A stretch of 64,000 bases of DNA from Rhyacichthys aspro (GCA_036850595.1 CM072152.1:10311640-10375639); one strand, 5' to 3'; positions 1 to 13,792 are shown, counted from the stretch's first letter. The notes: generated by a model not told the origin, from the sequence alone. Program-made: numbers and translations.

Positions 1-3000
1 GAATAGTGAGAAAGAGCTATGCATTTTGCATTTATGTATATATTTGCATCTTTTTTACAGTTGGGAAGCTGTACAGTTTTTTTCCCATTGACTGCTTCTT
101 TTGTTGTGAATTATTTCATGTTTAGACTTTGCAAAGTATAGTAATATATTTTCTTGTGTGTAAGATGAGCAGGTAGATACTACTCCAGTGTTTTTCTGTT
201 GAATATGAATTTGTTTCTGGCTTAGCATTGTACAAAAGCTTAATGGGACATAAAAAGCCAAACTGCTAAGTGGCATATGCCGTTAACTCAATGGATTCGA
301 ATAAATATAACCAAATTGGTATAAAAGTAGAAACTGACCTCCTAATCCTAAGCTTGTTGATTGCAGGCTATCGCGTCATATTTAACAGGAAAATATCCGA
401 GTGTTTTGTGGCCTCTTTTCAGAAATGTCAAACTATCCTTTCAATGTCTTTTGCGGTTTTCTTTATTTATTCCACAGCATGTCAGAGAATTACCATTTTA
501 AAGCGAGATAAAAGACAGCTCACATGAAGCAAACAGTCACTCTGCAAAGCCTCTCTTTAAAGTGGAAATGTGTGCTCTACCAAACACAAGTAATGTACTG
601 TTTACATTACCCTCCCCGCTCACCTGTCAACAATGTGCCTATCACTTGTTCATCATTATTTCTATGCTGTCTCTGGTCTGTGCTAATGCAGAACCATGAG
701 CAAAAACTGCTTGAAAATCTAATCTGTATAAGGCTTTGTCTCATCAGCGGGTATTTTCTCATTTCTGGTACTGACTACTACTGGTTTACTATGAGTCACT
801 TTGAGTGCTTTATGAACTTGCCGCTCTTGTCTGTGATTTTGTGCATGTCAGAGCTCTCACACCAGTTTGCCTCTTACTGATCCGAAGCCATTAAGTGCAT
901 GGCAGCATTTTTTGTTTCCACCCATTACAGGCAGTTATTTTGGTCAGTTATTTTAAAAGGATTGATTCATGGGTGGTCTATTTTAGTAAGAAAATAAAAA
1001 ATAAATAGAACTTTGTACAAAACGTAGTGCATGTGGTTGTGAAGTACACGATAAATGAGATTAGTCTGTTACTCTGGTAACTACTAGTGTTAGTGAAAAC
1101 TATACCTCAAACGGTGCTGCACAGAAAAGCAGAAAGAGGATCTGTGTTTGAAATATTAATGAGACCATTCATTTTTTAGAATCCAGGAAGAAGTGTTCCT
1201 CTTATACTATGTGTACTTGTCCTTGCTTTTTGTTTTTTCGTCTTTTGTTGTGTTTTTTATAATGTCTTGCTTTTGCATAATGCACTACAGTTAGAGTGGT
1301 GACTTAAATAATGCCTTTACCAATATGTACCACCCTGCCAAGTCCAAAGACTCTTAAATGTTCTGTCCCGTAATCTCATTTTCACAAAATCTGACTTGGT
1401 TTCATGACCCAAAATAGAGGCAAACTGTGTGATGACAATAATAATTCAAACACACACTAAAAACACTGTCCTAAATACACTCCCTCTAACTGTGGCACCT
1501 ACTGTGAAACGTGTGTGCCACATGCTGAGGTCTTAAAAAATGCTCAAATGCTCTGCTTTTTTTTGTCTGTACATGATGAAAACACTGGTTTACAATGTGA
1601 AGGACAAAGGTTTTTAAGAACTAGAGGGCTTTCTTTTTTTTAGCATTGTGCTGTTCCAAACTGTAGTGCCTGTCATCTGCTACAATAAAATATGTCATTA
1701 GAAAACCAAAAAAGCTGTCTTTGAGTATGAGAAATAATGGACTGAGCACTTTTGAATGAAGGTTACACTTGCACCATATCTTATCTTATGTGGATACAAA
1801 GCCTTGATAAAGCAAGAATTAAAACTTTGAACCAGTGACACATTAGAATGTACCACTAGAGGTCGCTGTTAACTGCGTCTCTAACTGGCTCATGCTCAGT
1901 CACTTTTCCCACAGAGACTAGAAAGTCACTGTTACCCATTTCAGTCTTCCATTTAAATTTTTCCACTTACTGTCAAATTTATTTAACTTCCATCCCTTTC
2001 ATCTTGTCAACAGAATGATTATATTTGTGAATGTTGCAGTTACAGAACATGCGTGACTCACTTTATTAAAGGTTATGATATCTGTTGCTGGACTATTATC
2101 TTTTAATTATATAATTATGGATTTCTTAAGTCTATATTTAAAAAACAAAAACGTGAGTAGGCTCAATTTTTTTCCATGCAAACAATCATGAGTGGATGAG
2201 ACAGCAGCCTTATAGAATAATTTTAATAACAGGCTTACTCATCCTTGCCGGGTGGATGTTCAATACAAACAGTATGGTTTTGTGAAGTAAGTGGGTGAGG
2301 CATAATTATAAATGACTCCCACACTTTGTATACATAAGCTGCTTGTACTGTATGTGAATAGTGTGCGATTACAGTTTTCTGGCGTTGCGGTAAGGACTAT
2401 ATGCCCCTCATAAGATATTATATTAAAAAAAATCAATTTGAATTATATTTGTCAGGTTTAAGGGCGTGTTTTTTTGGCAGGAGAGACCAAATGCAAATGC
2501 ACTCAAATGCACACACTGGCACATGAAAGATTGATAATGTGACATCTTGATTTAATAACATTTAATTAAGTGTTAGGTGGTTGTAAATTCACTCCTTTTG
2601 TATTTAATCTGACAGCAGGCTGATGTCATTCAGTGAAAAGTGTCCTTTTTCCTCAGGCACAGCTCTATACAAACAAGTATAAAACATCTACTGTATAAAA
2701 CATCATGACACATCACTGTGTATCAAGTAAAAGAATACAAAAATATGACAAATTATGAACACATTTCCTAATTTTTAACGAGAAAGAAAAAAGTGCCCTG
2801 TGTTGTGGTTGGTGTCTGACTGTGTTTTTAACAGCCAGGGCCAAACCCAAAAAGAAGCAACACAATCTTAACCACAATTTTGACTATTGCAGAAGAACAG
2901 GCTCTAAAACAAATAGAGATCGTGGTTGAGATGCAATGCAGTGATAAAGACAAAACAAACAGCTGTGGGCCATTCTCTTGCAGCTCGGATGTAAGAGTAA

Positions 3001-3278
3001 TCACTTCTGCTTGGTGCTCAAAGTGAGGGATTATTCAGAATTACAATATGGATCATTAACAGGCAGATCATGCAGCTGAAAGGCAGTTCATTTGTACAAT
3101 GTACATATTGTTTTGTGGGGGTTTTTTGCAGCTGAAAAATGCCTCAAGAGTTATTGTTATTGTTTTGTTATTTGTTTTACTATGCACAGACATGCCTTCA
3201 TTCTAGTCAGAGGGAATAAATGGACCCAAGGATCCAGGGCTGATCAGAAAGCTCCTTTTAAACCATGTGACAAATCCT
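1..3278. other. Flank downstream of SPDEF, no gene recognised
   Basis: AT-rich sequence in which I find no exon with both splice signals and a recognisable protein. Several AATAAA-type motifs on the plus strand (around 1000 and 1685) would suit the 3' untranslated region of a plus-strand gene lying to the left. In mammals PACSIN1 occupies that position, but nothing here proves it. Open frames in this stretch are short and look random. Confidence 0.5.
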
Positions 3279-3281
3279 GTC

Positions 3282-3569
3282 TTTATTCACAACATGGCAT
3301 CTGTAGATTGTTGCTCTGTTAAACTAGTCTTTTTTTTGGAACAGATAATAGGCCAATGTGATTTGGAGCTCTTTCTTAAGCAAAAGTATAAATCTATTAA
3401 GGGCAGATGCTTCTTATATGACTGTAATTAGAGTCTCTTCAAGCCAAACTATTTCCAATTTACTTTTTACTCAAGTTCACTGATATTTCAGAAATTGGGT
3501 TGGTCAGTGCATTCTCAGAGATGGGAACTTTCCAACCTATTCTCCAAGTCCTTTCATCTTGTTTCTTCT
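3282..3569 (-). terminator. SPDEF: SPDEF 3' untranslated region and poly(A) signal
   Basis: Read on the minus strand, an AATAAA signal lies at 3282-3287, about 285 bases after the SPDEF stop codon. It is the first consensus signal downstream, so the 3' UTR is probably short. This is inferred from the motif only; no transcript evidence is available. Confidence 0.5.
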
Positions 3570-5688
3570 TCACACAGGGTGAACAAACTGGTAGACAAGT
3601 CTCTGAGATACATCGGGTTTGCGGATGATGCCCTTCTTGTAGTACTGGCGTATGGATCGACTCAGCTTGTCATAGTTCATGGCAGGTCGATTCTTCCTTA
3701 GGCCCCACAGTCTGGCAACGTGAGCAGAGTCTTCAATCTTGAAAATACCTGGAGGAAATTGATCACAACATTTAGGTATAGTCTGGAAAGATATACATTT
3801 TGGACAGTGATTTTATTAAATTCAGATCCACTGTGTAATATGCACAGGATGAACCTTTTTCCTTGTTGAGCCAACGGATACAGCGTCCATAGTTGTGAGG
3901 TTTTAGAAGTAGCTCTCTGAGAAACTGCCACAAATGAATGGGCTGTCCTGAACAAGAAGAGTCTGCCTCAGACCACAGCTCCTCACTGCCTGTATGAAAC
4001 CAAACAATATAGTAATGGCATTAAGTAAAAATTAGTAAGTAAAAATTCTCATGTGAACACATTTTATAAATAAGGAAAATATGAATTACTAATTATTGCT
4101 TTAGTAAAGCTAAGATAGAGATGATTTATTCTGATTGTTTACTTTAGTTACAGATATAACTGTCTCCTGAGTTTGCTGTTAGAGAACTTCATATGTGAGT
4201 GCTATCAGTCAGTCAATCTAACTCGCACTTCAGAAAACATGTAGCCTCCAGATATTTTACCAATAAGTTCTCTCTTTGGGGCAAACAATCACCTTTTCTT
4301 CAGCAACTCTATTTCAGCTGCTGTCTCTAATTGTATGAGCAGTTTTCTTTATTCTAACTCATTAATAAAACCTACAAAGACATACTTGTTGTTTTGGTGT
4401 CTCCGACTGAACACCTTTCCTTCATCCAGGCAGCTGTAAGCAACAGAAAAACCATTAGATTTAAAACATACAGTTATACCGGGTAATATATACAACGGTG
4501 GACTGTACATGTTAAACAGGATCCTCATACCAGACTTCCAAATGTCAAGATGAGCATGCAGTGTGTCTCCGCATTGAGGTGAGCGCTGGCGAAACTCCTC
4601 CTCGCTCATGGCACACAGGTCTTTTCCTGTTAGCTCCTGGAAAGCTTTTCCAGCGTGGGACAATCTGTAAAGATGCTCTGTCCACAGCAGCCATTTCTGG
4701 ACATGACTTGTATTCCACTCAAAGGGATCTGTTTTTGAAAAAACGCAGAAAATGATGAGAAAACTAACAGCTGTTCAGAATGTAGTTAACTTAGATTAGG
4801 GTTATTACTGGGGCTGACTGGGTGTTTGAAAAGTACACGAGACAGTACATTGTGATTATCAGAAGATATGAGTGGCGTTCGCATGCGTTTATGACATTGA
4901 AAGGGCCTCACAATGACTATTGCTTTCTCTGTTTACTCTTGTAGCAGCACAGACCTCACCCTTAAGACTTGTGTACACATCTATTGGCAGGACCATCACT
5001 GTTACAGTGCAGCAGAAAGCATGCAAAGGTCAGGATTAAACAGATCCTGGTGCTGACAAATATGGCTGTCATCAGTGGAATAAGATGGAAGAGATCTGTC
5101 ATGCTTCCTAAGTCACACCAGTTATTCTGAACAATGTTCAGTAGCTTAGCCACCTGTTAATCTTTTTTTATATTCGCTTTTTTTATTGCCAGTTTGTTTG
5201 ACTCATTACACAAACTTTACTGTAGTGCACTAAAGATTACCTGGGGTTATGTTGAGCAGTTTGCAGGCTGTTTCTATGTCTTTGAGCACCTCTCCCACTA
5301 CCATGCTCTGCACCTGCTCCAGTGACCGTTCTTCTTCCTGCTCTTCTATTCCACATGGGGACAGCCCCTGCTCTTGGCTGTCAATGACGGGACACTGTTC
5401 AGGCTCCTCTCTGAGCTCCGTACGAGTCATAGGCCCCACTAACGTCTGTGAGGCCTCGGACACTTTGACAAGACAGGTGACATCTTCTGTGAGGAGCATG
5501 TCGAAGCATGAGAGGTAGAGGCTGGGTACGCTGCGCTCCACACTATCCATGTTTGCTTTGGTGTTGTCCATGTCCCACAGTGTTCCTGAACACCTGGAGC
5601 GCTCCAAATGTGTAAGTGTGTCATCTGTCATGGCCATCCGGGATCCGTACACTGTGCCACCCGCTAAACTGCTGACAGGATTTGACAT
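3570..5688 (-). CDS. SPDEF: SPDEF, SAM pointed domain-containing ETS transcription factor
   Basis: Four coding exons on the minus strand, 5241-5688, 4531-4728, 3855-3989 and 3570-3748, join in phase to 319 residues (human about 335). Residues 1-149 are an acidic N-terminal region with EEPEQCPVIDSQ and the motif LEQVQSMVVGEVLKDIETA. Residues about 150-215 form the pointed/SAM domain (DPFEWNTSHVQKWLLWTEH). Residues about 233-316 form the ETS DNA-binding domain, with IHLWQFLRELLL, RKNRPAMNYDKLSRSIRQYY and the C-terminal LVYQFVHPV. In the family the ETS domain binds GGA-type or GGAT sites in the nucleus and SPDEF drives epithelial and goblet-cell programmes. The ATG at 5688 is the first in frame after a splice acceptor (ag before 5697), so nine bases of this exon are leader. 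The donor after 3855 is GTTCAT, weaker than its neighbours. All domain residues expected for function are present. Confidence 0.95.
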
Positions 5689-5697
5689 AACTCCCAC

Positions 5698-8535
5698 CTA
5701 GCAAACGAAAAACAAGATTAACCTTGTAAATTGTATTCAATAGTCAGCTTGTTACATTACCTTCTTTTGCCTTTAAGTAAGGTATATTCTGACTGCTCAA
5801 GAAACTCCATGAATGCGTGAAGGCATGATGGAACTGAGACGAACTGAGGGGAGATTTCTGCTTGCTGCTCTTTAAGAATCCCAAAGTCTCATGGAGATAC
5901 TTGGGAAATGACCCTTAAGTAAGTTATAACACACCCAGCATTTAAAGGCATGGTGCAAAATGAATTTCACTGAGTCTCTTAATTCAGGGTCACTGGCCCA
6001 GAATAGTTCAAATCTCTGGGGGTAGGTGACTTGTATTGAGACCCTGAACCAGCTCGCCCACCTGCGTAGACTTTCAAGGTACCGTCCCCACAGCCTTCTG
6101 TCTCCACTGTCAGCTGGAGGCTTTTTAATCAAATTGAAGTTAGATAATGACATTTCAATAGTATCCAGAGGTGATGTGTGTTTAAATGTGCAGGAAATAG
6201 CCATTATAAGTGCTCGTTTATGGACGTCAGCTGTGCCACAAGTGTTGTAATCTCTGGGTAAACTGGCAATATGGGACCTGTATTGTGTACTTGCCACAGC
6301 TGGCATATGGGAAGGCACACGGCTGTCACACACTGGGTTATCAGTGGCTGTGTCCGATGCTGTAAAAATAAAATTTTGCACTCACAAAACACATGTTCAA
6401 GATGAGCTATGGCTTTAGTAACAATGTAACTTTCAAATCAAGCTTTAGACCAATACAGCTCTTCCATTTCATTTTGATTTTTTTTTTTCTGTTTTAAGAT
6501 TTAAATAATCCATTGTCTTTTTTCTTTGCTACTTCTTTTTGTCTAACAACACCTAAAAACACTGAACATCTTGTATTTATTATGAACTAAGGTTTCCAAT
6601 CAACTCATCACAACATTAGGAAAAATGAAATAGGTTGTCTGACCTGCTCCCTAAAAAGATTCCACTTCTACCCTTTGGTGTTCAACCCCCCACTGTAAAA
6701 CCTTTCCCAGTCTTCTTTTATCTCCAAGTTTCTCGTAAACCACGGCCCACACTTTCTTTGACTACATCAGGAGTCAGATGAAAAGCAAGTGGTATCCCAG
6801 CCTGGCTGCGGTGTGTCAACTCCGCTCTGTAACAGCTTGTGCTAAGCCCATTAGCAAAGCAAATTTAGCCATATTACCTTCTTCCAAAAGGAAGAGGGGG
6901 GACAAGAAAAAGACACAAACACACACCCCCATGGAGAAGGATTAAGGAACTGACTGATCTCTAAATGAGTTTGGTCAAGACGCTGATATTCATTTCAGGG
7001 GCATTAGAGCTTGCTCCATTTACTGAGCAAAGTCAGCCTGAAGCAGTAAATGCAGGCACATTGGCATCTACCCTGGGAAACATATTTCCTGCTTTCATTT
7101 AAGAAAGTAGCTATTCAATTAAAGAACTTGCACTTACACATTTGTTTAAAGTAGTTTAATAAAAAAAATACAGACCAGAGCTTAAAATGAATCCATTTTC
7201 CCATTTATCACTCTTGCTGAAACAGTTGTGACAGAAGTCTTTAGGTTTAGGTTAATGAGTAGTAATTAAATAAACCAAAATGTCTCCTTTGTCACAAGTG
7301 CATTCAGTCTGGCATAAAAAAGGTCATTGGTGACATTTGGGGGAAAAGGCTCTAAGAGTGACCAATTGTCTGAGGAGATCTGCCCTTCAAAAAGCGTTGT
7401 TTGAGAAGTGTGCACATCCAGGCGTGACTGTTTGCAATGTGAGCGTTAAAGGGAGATTATTTTTTCCTTGTTATTGTTTCTCATGGGAATAAGGAAGTCA
7501 TTGTTCAGAGATGAGTGCAAAATAGTTTACTCGCTGCAGGGCTCCTTGCTAAAAATGACTTGCTGGGATGATTTTATTAGAAGTGGAAGGATTCAATTTG
7601 CATTGGCCGCTGTCCAGGTACTTGATCCTCATTCAACCCTTTTGGATGAAATATTAAGACTTTTTAGGCTGACAGATATTATTTATGCATATTTATATAT
7701 TAACTGCCACCTCCATGTGCAGTTTTGTTCATTTTGATGTGCTTTTTTCCTATCACAGCTACACCTCAAAGTGAAGACAGGCAGCATTTATAATGAAATC
7801 ATAATAAATCTTTTTTTTTTTTTTTTCCTGGGAAGTTGTCATGTATTTCATCTCATCTACTTGTCATTGTTGGGTTTGGCAGACCTTGTTCATCTACTAC
7901 ATGTTTTATTCGTTAGATTATAATTTTGTCTGAAACTGAAGTCTGATCTAATACAAAAATGTAAAGCAAGAGTAAAACCCAAAGTATGGGAAAAGGGACT
8001 TCAGATCTGACCCCACGAATAGTGCATACAAACTGCTAAATTAATATCACAATTTAAGTTTTTCAAAATCTGAAGCCATTTTTAATTTTATGTAGCCTTT
8101 CATACATTCACTCATTATCAGGTGTTACTTTTAATCCACAGACATTCTTATCAAATGCAAATAGTCTGCAAGTGAACTGCGAAATATAAATTATGACAGT
8201 GTTTAAGATATGCCTCGACTTGGTGTCTACAATGGTAGAAGAAAAGAAATGTGGTAATAGTTGAATTTTAGTAATAAGATGTAAAATGTCAACTGCAACT
8301 GCTGATAGGTTTGAATGCTGAAACTTATAATGATGATGATGTATGAAATTAGTAGAAATAGAAGCCTTATCAGCATAGGATATTGATAAGTCAGACTCTG
8401 ATCTAATGACATATTCAAACAAACATTTTGGTGGATTACCCAATGCAGTAACCAACAGTAAAGATACAGAAGAACATTAGACAGTTTTATATTCAGAAAC
8501 TCATCCCATAAATGTGTAAAACAGAGTCCTCTTAC
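5698..8535 (-). other. SPDEF: SPDEF intron 1
   Basis: A 2.8-kb stretch between the untranslated first exon and the first coding exon. It holds an unexplained 169-codon open frame on the minus strand (5872-6381) that lacks an ATG at its start and matches no family I know. The rest is AT-rich without recognisable coding content. Confidence 0.6.
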
Positions 8536-8830
8536 CAAGGTGAAGATGCTCCAGTGGGTGCTGACGGGAAGGTGAAGATGCCTGGTGATGGCCTTGAAGC
8601 AGACCAGAGCTGAGCTTACTGGCGACACCTTAGTGCTACCTCAATGTCTTTCCACTGATGACTGTCACTAAGTGCTGGGACTTGGACCTTCCCAGACCCT
8701 GGAGGAGAATCACACTTAACCTAAGCACACAGCCTAAAGCACAACTGCAAACTGATCTCCAAGTGAAAGCACCTGCTGGGGGTGTGGACGCTGCAGCAGC
8801 AGTGAGTCAGGGACTCAGAGAGAGCAAAGG
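8536..8830 (-). other. SPDEF: SPDEF untranslated first exon (predicted)
   Basis: On the minus strand a strong donor (CTTG|GTAAGAGG) ends an exon at 8536. The upstream limit is set by a TATA box at 8858-8865, which would place the start of transcription near 8830. Splicing to the acceptor before 5697 gives a leader that runs directly into the SPDEF ATG. The region has no long SPDEF-like reading frame, so I call it non-coding. The link to SPDEF is inferred from strand, position and splice signals. Confidence 0.55.
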
Positions 8831-8870
8831 AATTTGTGCACCATTCACTGCAATTTGTATTTATAGGGCT
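8803..8870 (-). promoter_or_regulatory. SPDEF: Predicted SPDEF core promoter (TATA box, AP-1 site)
   Basis: The minus strand reads CTATAAATAC across 8857-8866, a near-consensus TATA box. About 50 bases downstream (8803-8809) is a perfect AP-1 site, TGAGTCA. A TATA-driven, AP-1-marked promoter fits a tissue-restricted epithelial gene, whereas the neighbouring ILRUN and SNRPC genes have a GC-rich promoter. Confidence 0.5.
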
Positions 8871-8889
8871 CCCATGTTTACTTATGCAC

Positions 8890-11800
8890 ACAGCCATGAT
8901 GGTGTGTGGAGCTCAAACCTCCTCCTGGTCCACAATGGGCCAACCAATTCTGCACATGGATGGCTCTGCTCAATTTTGAGAAAGTAAAGAGACATGGCAG
9001 GTTCCATTTAGGCTACCAATAATTAAAAAATGTTTAATTTTAAGCGTTTTTATGACAATTAGCCTACATTTGTGGTCTCTACGCAAGCCAAAGCTGTAAA
9101 TAACTGGAAAATGGAAAAAAAAAAAAATCCACGACATATGATAATGCTAAAGGGTTGTAAAACTACAGGCAAAATGAAAAACTTTTCATTGTAGATATTA
9201 ATTTCCCTGATTAATTACCTAAGAAATTAGAGAATGAGAAATGAACACCACAATAAGATACTATAATTGCTCTGTGGTAACGTGTTCAGTCCCAGTGTTC
9301 AGTTCACAGAGAAAAACGAGTTTTCTTGGAGCTAAAAGCTAGCAAACTAGAGCAGTTAAATTTTGATGTTGTTAGGCAGAAAAACTGTTTATCTACCATA
9401 TATCCTACCCCTGGAAGTCGTTTTAGTGTCATAAAGAAAAAATAGACATATTTTTAGAGGTATATTTCCATTTTATGTAGGGAGCTGTAAGTAGGCTAAC
9501 AATGCTACAACAATTCTACAATTCGCTAAAACTATAGCTAGATGTGGTAAGCAAAACAATGAATGTAGCGGAGCTAAATTTTTAAGACAGGGAGACAACG
9601 CAAAATAGAGACATGAATGTGCTTTTATTGGTGTTGTTAAACAATATTTAGGTTATAAGTTTGTTTGTACAGTAGGCCTATATCAGAGAGAAGATATTTA
9701 CAGCTGTCCACCAGCGGTATGTGGGTTTACGCAGAGTGAGTGGCTTTAAACGCACTAGATGTGATTCCAGGAACAACAACTGGGGGAAAAAATCATTATC
9801 GTAAATGCAGGTGATAGTTTTTCAAAAGCCACACCAGAACCATGAAAAGTAAGTAAACTAACTCCAAACGTAGGCTCCCATAAAATACAAACGAAACAAA
9901 TTACCGTGTTACAGTTCAAGCACTCTCCCGTGAATGTAATCTTTTCTAATCTTGTTTTAATTCACTGCTGAGTCCCTAAATGGGCAGTCTGCTGATAACG
10001 CCTGTTAAACTCCTTTTCTCAGTTTTGCTCCAAGACATATTTTTTTATTTTATGGTGAGAGCTGTGCAAAAACTGTCAACTACATTCACAGCAGCCGAGT
10101 GTTTGTGGACACACCAGTTCAAACCATAACCAATATCAGCTTAGCTGCTTCTACATTATATAATACTAGCGTGTGTGTCATGCTTGTTTTTCCTAAATAA
10201 GATCTTGTAGGGGTTGCTTTTGGTGCATGTTGCATGCAAATTGAACGGCATAATTACACATAATTAACCTGCCTTGTAATTAAATACATTACAACTTGAT
10301 CATAAAAAATAATAACTGATGTTTGAGAGCAAAATGTCTGTTCTTGATTTTATTGTTTGAGAGACCTGCCATGAGCCGTTTCCTTCATAAAATTTTACAT
10401 AATTTTAACAGATTTGTTCACTTTCTTACTGGGCAACACAATTTGCATAGCAGTTCCATAAGCTAATGTTTGATCTTATTTTGGCTCAGAAGCAGTATTG
10501 TCATGGTTGAAAGACATTAAACTTAAAGAAGGTAACAGACTGGCTCTGAACACAAAGGTTCAGTTGATTGACTGAGAACTTCTGAGTAATCATTGTGCAG
10601 GTGTCCACATGGTAAACAGGTGGGTGTCAGTGACCCACCTTTGAGTTGCGCTAAGCATTTTCAGTAAATAACCTTCTTCAGTGTGAGCGTTGCTGAATGA
10701 ATGTTTCACATTGTGACTTGTTTTAAGCCCTAATCACAACTGCAAACATTAGTGAGCATCTGGGCTGTATGCCAGAGTATTGTGTTGCAGTTGAAGAGAA
10801 AGGTCTGATCTTGCAGATAGATTATAAAACTAAGATGGGGGTCAAAGAATCATATTTACTAAAAGTGTCTAAAATGACAAGTTGACTTTGGTATTGGCAC
10901 CGTTACAATAAGCCATATGCAAAATGACATTCAATCGTCTACACTTTCCAACTGTGCCACACTAAAGCTGGCAGCCTGGCACAGTTGGAGATACTCCACC
11001 ATTCAAAATATTGAAAAGATGATGTGTTGCACCTGTGTGGATGATGGTGCCAACACTGTTATTGTTTGTCAGTGATCCAGGTTTTGTCTCTTGGGCAGTT
11101 GACATTTTCCACTATCGGTCATGAATAAACTTTACATATGCAAATGTACTTTATTTGTGGTTACAGCATTTTCAAAATTAATTAAAAAAAATTAATCTAA
11201 TCTAATTCAATACTAGTGACATTCAGTCCTAGAATGTCTTTGCTGAGAATGCAAATTTTAAGACTGAGATGATGTACTTTCCACTGCATGACCAGACCTG
11301 CCCACTCACTGCTCTATTGTGCTGTGGGAACCAATAACCCTGAGCTCTGTTTTGACCAAATGCCTGATTAACCTAGAGATTTGACTTGTGATGCTAACCT
11401 GTGGCAAGATGACCACAGTACCAGTAATAAGTCATTAGTAATGTATTTTCATTAGTAATTAGTTATTACGTAATAACTACGGTATATTTGTCAGAGATGT
11501 CCCTGGAGCCATATGGAGACATTTAAAAATAATCCTGTGAAAGTTAAAGGCTGTGTTTATGCAGTCATGAAAACCTAGAAAAGTCGTAGAAATGTTATAT
11601 TTGAAAACATAATAACTCAAACATTATCCCTGAATAATATTTACTCAGTTGTGATGACCTTATGTAAAAAAAACTAGTTATTAACACTAATTTAAATAGA
11701 AATTATAATCGCTATATTCAATAAAATGTTTGTGAAATTTGGCAGAAGTTTATAGAGAAGTCATGGAAAAACTTGAGAAAAAAGTGGATAATCCCTGAAA

Positions 11801-13790
11801 AGAGGGTGTGGCCAGTTTGTCAAGTGAACTCATAAAACGCCTGATTTTAAAGATAAACCTTGTAGACAGTAGAAGTATTAATTTTGTCAAGTTATTGCCA
11901 GAGATGAGCAGACAGTGAGAGTTAAATACTCTCAAAAGTTTCATGTCTGATTCAGATCAAATTTATGACAAAGATTTGTTGATTAACTGGGTCACAATGC
12001 AGCATTATCACCTGAAAAGCTTTTTGCAGACAGCCCACAAGGTAAACGTCTCACTTATGCAAATTTTATTTTATCTACCTCCCTCTTGTTGATGGTTTTC
12101 TGTGAAAAGAGGACATTTATTCCTTGTTGGATTACCATGCCATGACAAAACTCTATGCTGCATGCTAAAAGATGTCCTATATAGATCCACAAAACAATCA
12201 AACAAAATAATCTTTCTTTAGGTGTGGGCCTCTTTCTGACAAATGTGCGTGTATGGAAAACACACACAGTCTTCTTCATTTACAAGTGTACTTGATGGAG
12301 CATTGCATATAATATAGCCCTGACAAATAAAATCCTTATCTATTTACAATCACACTTCCGGTACAGTTGATATGCCACACTATCGACCACATGGTGTATG
12401 ACAACACACGACAGCTTCCTGTCTCCAACACAAACAATGATGTCTTCTACACAGCTTCTTTCTTGCATTGTTCTGCATGAATTTGTAGTGAGCCATAATG
12501 TTTAGCTGAAGGCTGAGAAATAATTTCAGTTTGGACTGATTACAATCAGAGGAAGAGATTGTTAAATTAAACATTTCAAGTTGCCCCGAGCGTTTTTCAG
12601 CTCATTTAGAAACCTGTTCTACATTAAATGTTTATGAACAGGTTACACACAGAAGATTTTTAGCATTTTTTTTATTTAAAAGGACTAACAAGGATGGCAA
12701 ATAAGATACTCCTTTACACATTATCTCTAGTAGTGCATACTTGGTGTTTTTTTTTTTTTTCCTAAAGACAAAAGTCAGTTGATGTGATAAAAAATGATGG
12801 GCAGTTATCAAACAAACAAACTCAAGTGGTGCAAGAGATGACAGATATGATAGGCGCTTCACCGAATCCATGGTGAAAAGTCAATATTTGCCTTCAGCTG
12901 CCCTGGCATAAAATGTCTGCAGAGTCACCCTTATCCATAATATCTGTATCTACAGCGGCATCTCATCCGTAATCCATCATGTTTTCATTCAGGAAGACAA
13001 AGCTATAATCACATATGCATGTAACTTTTTGCCCTCAGGCTCATCTGTCAATCTTTGTTAAGTAATTACACCATGTTCTTACATGGCTAGTGGGATTTAA
13101 TGTTACTAAGTAATTAGTAATTAGAAAATGTGTGTAATAATATATTAAGCATAAAGTTGACATTAACAGTATAATAATGTCATTTATTTAGTGAAAATGC
13201 GAATATGAGCTTACCTTAGCCATCTATATGTATCTTATGAACCTATTTATATTGCTTTGTAAATTGCCAAATGTATGTTCAGTTTTAGAAATCCTTGAAA
13301 GTGCATTTTCATTTATTTTGCAACAGTAGACACACACTAAAATTCCAACAGCTCACTGCCCTGGGGCTACAAGATGCACTTCTTTGGAAATCATTGGAAA
13401 GAGAAGTAGTCAACACCATTACTAAACAAACAGACATTTGAATATTTGGTTATGTATTTCAAAGAACACGTCTTCCGTGTTTAGCTGTCACTGAAATCAA
13501 GTCACACTGTGGATATGAAACTGGATTTTAGGGAAATTCGTTTTACTGTATGCGAGTGAGATACAAGATATACAACATGTTGAAACCAAATGTAAGGGAG
13601 CCATCTCTTTTGGGGTGATAAAACAGGGCCGGTGTATGTTTTGTCTGCACATACAACTATATTAGTTTTTTTTTTTCTCATATAAAATTTTCAAGAAAAT
13701 GTCAGTGCACTCCTCAATAAAGACAAAAAATCCTCACAATTTCAGTCATAATTTAATCATACAAATGCTTCATTATAGGTACAGGAAAAA
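8890..13790. other. Intergenic region between SPDEF and ILRUN
   Basis: About 4.9 kb with no supported exon. It is AT-rich and contains two small perfect inverted repeats: 8-base arms at 10618-10640 and 12-base arms at 10948-10988. No transposon ends or gene-like frames were recognised. It may hold SPDEF regulatory sequence, but nothing in the sequence itself shows that. Confidence 0.55.
10948..10988. repeat. Perfect 12-base inverted repeat
   Basis: CCAACTGTGCCA at 10948-10959 is followed, after a 17-base loop, by its exact reverse complement at 10977-10988. Twelve uninterrupted GC-balanced pairs in AT-rich DNA could fold into a stable hairpin. No function can be assigned. Confidence 0.7.
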
Positions 13791-13792
13791 GC

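Noticed and set aside
5689..5697. GTG three codons upstream of the SPDEF ATG as a start
   Set aside because: It follows directly on a splice acceptor and is not a eukaryotic start codon; the ATG at 5688 is used.
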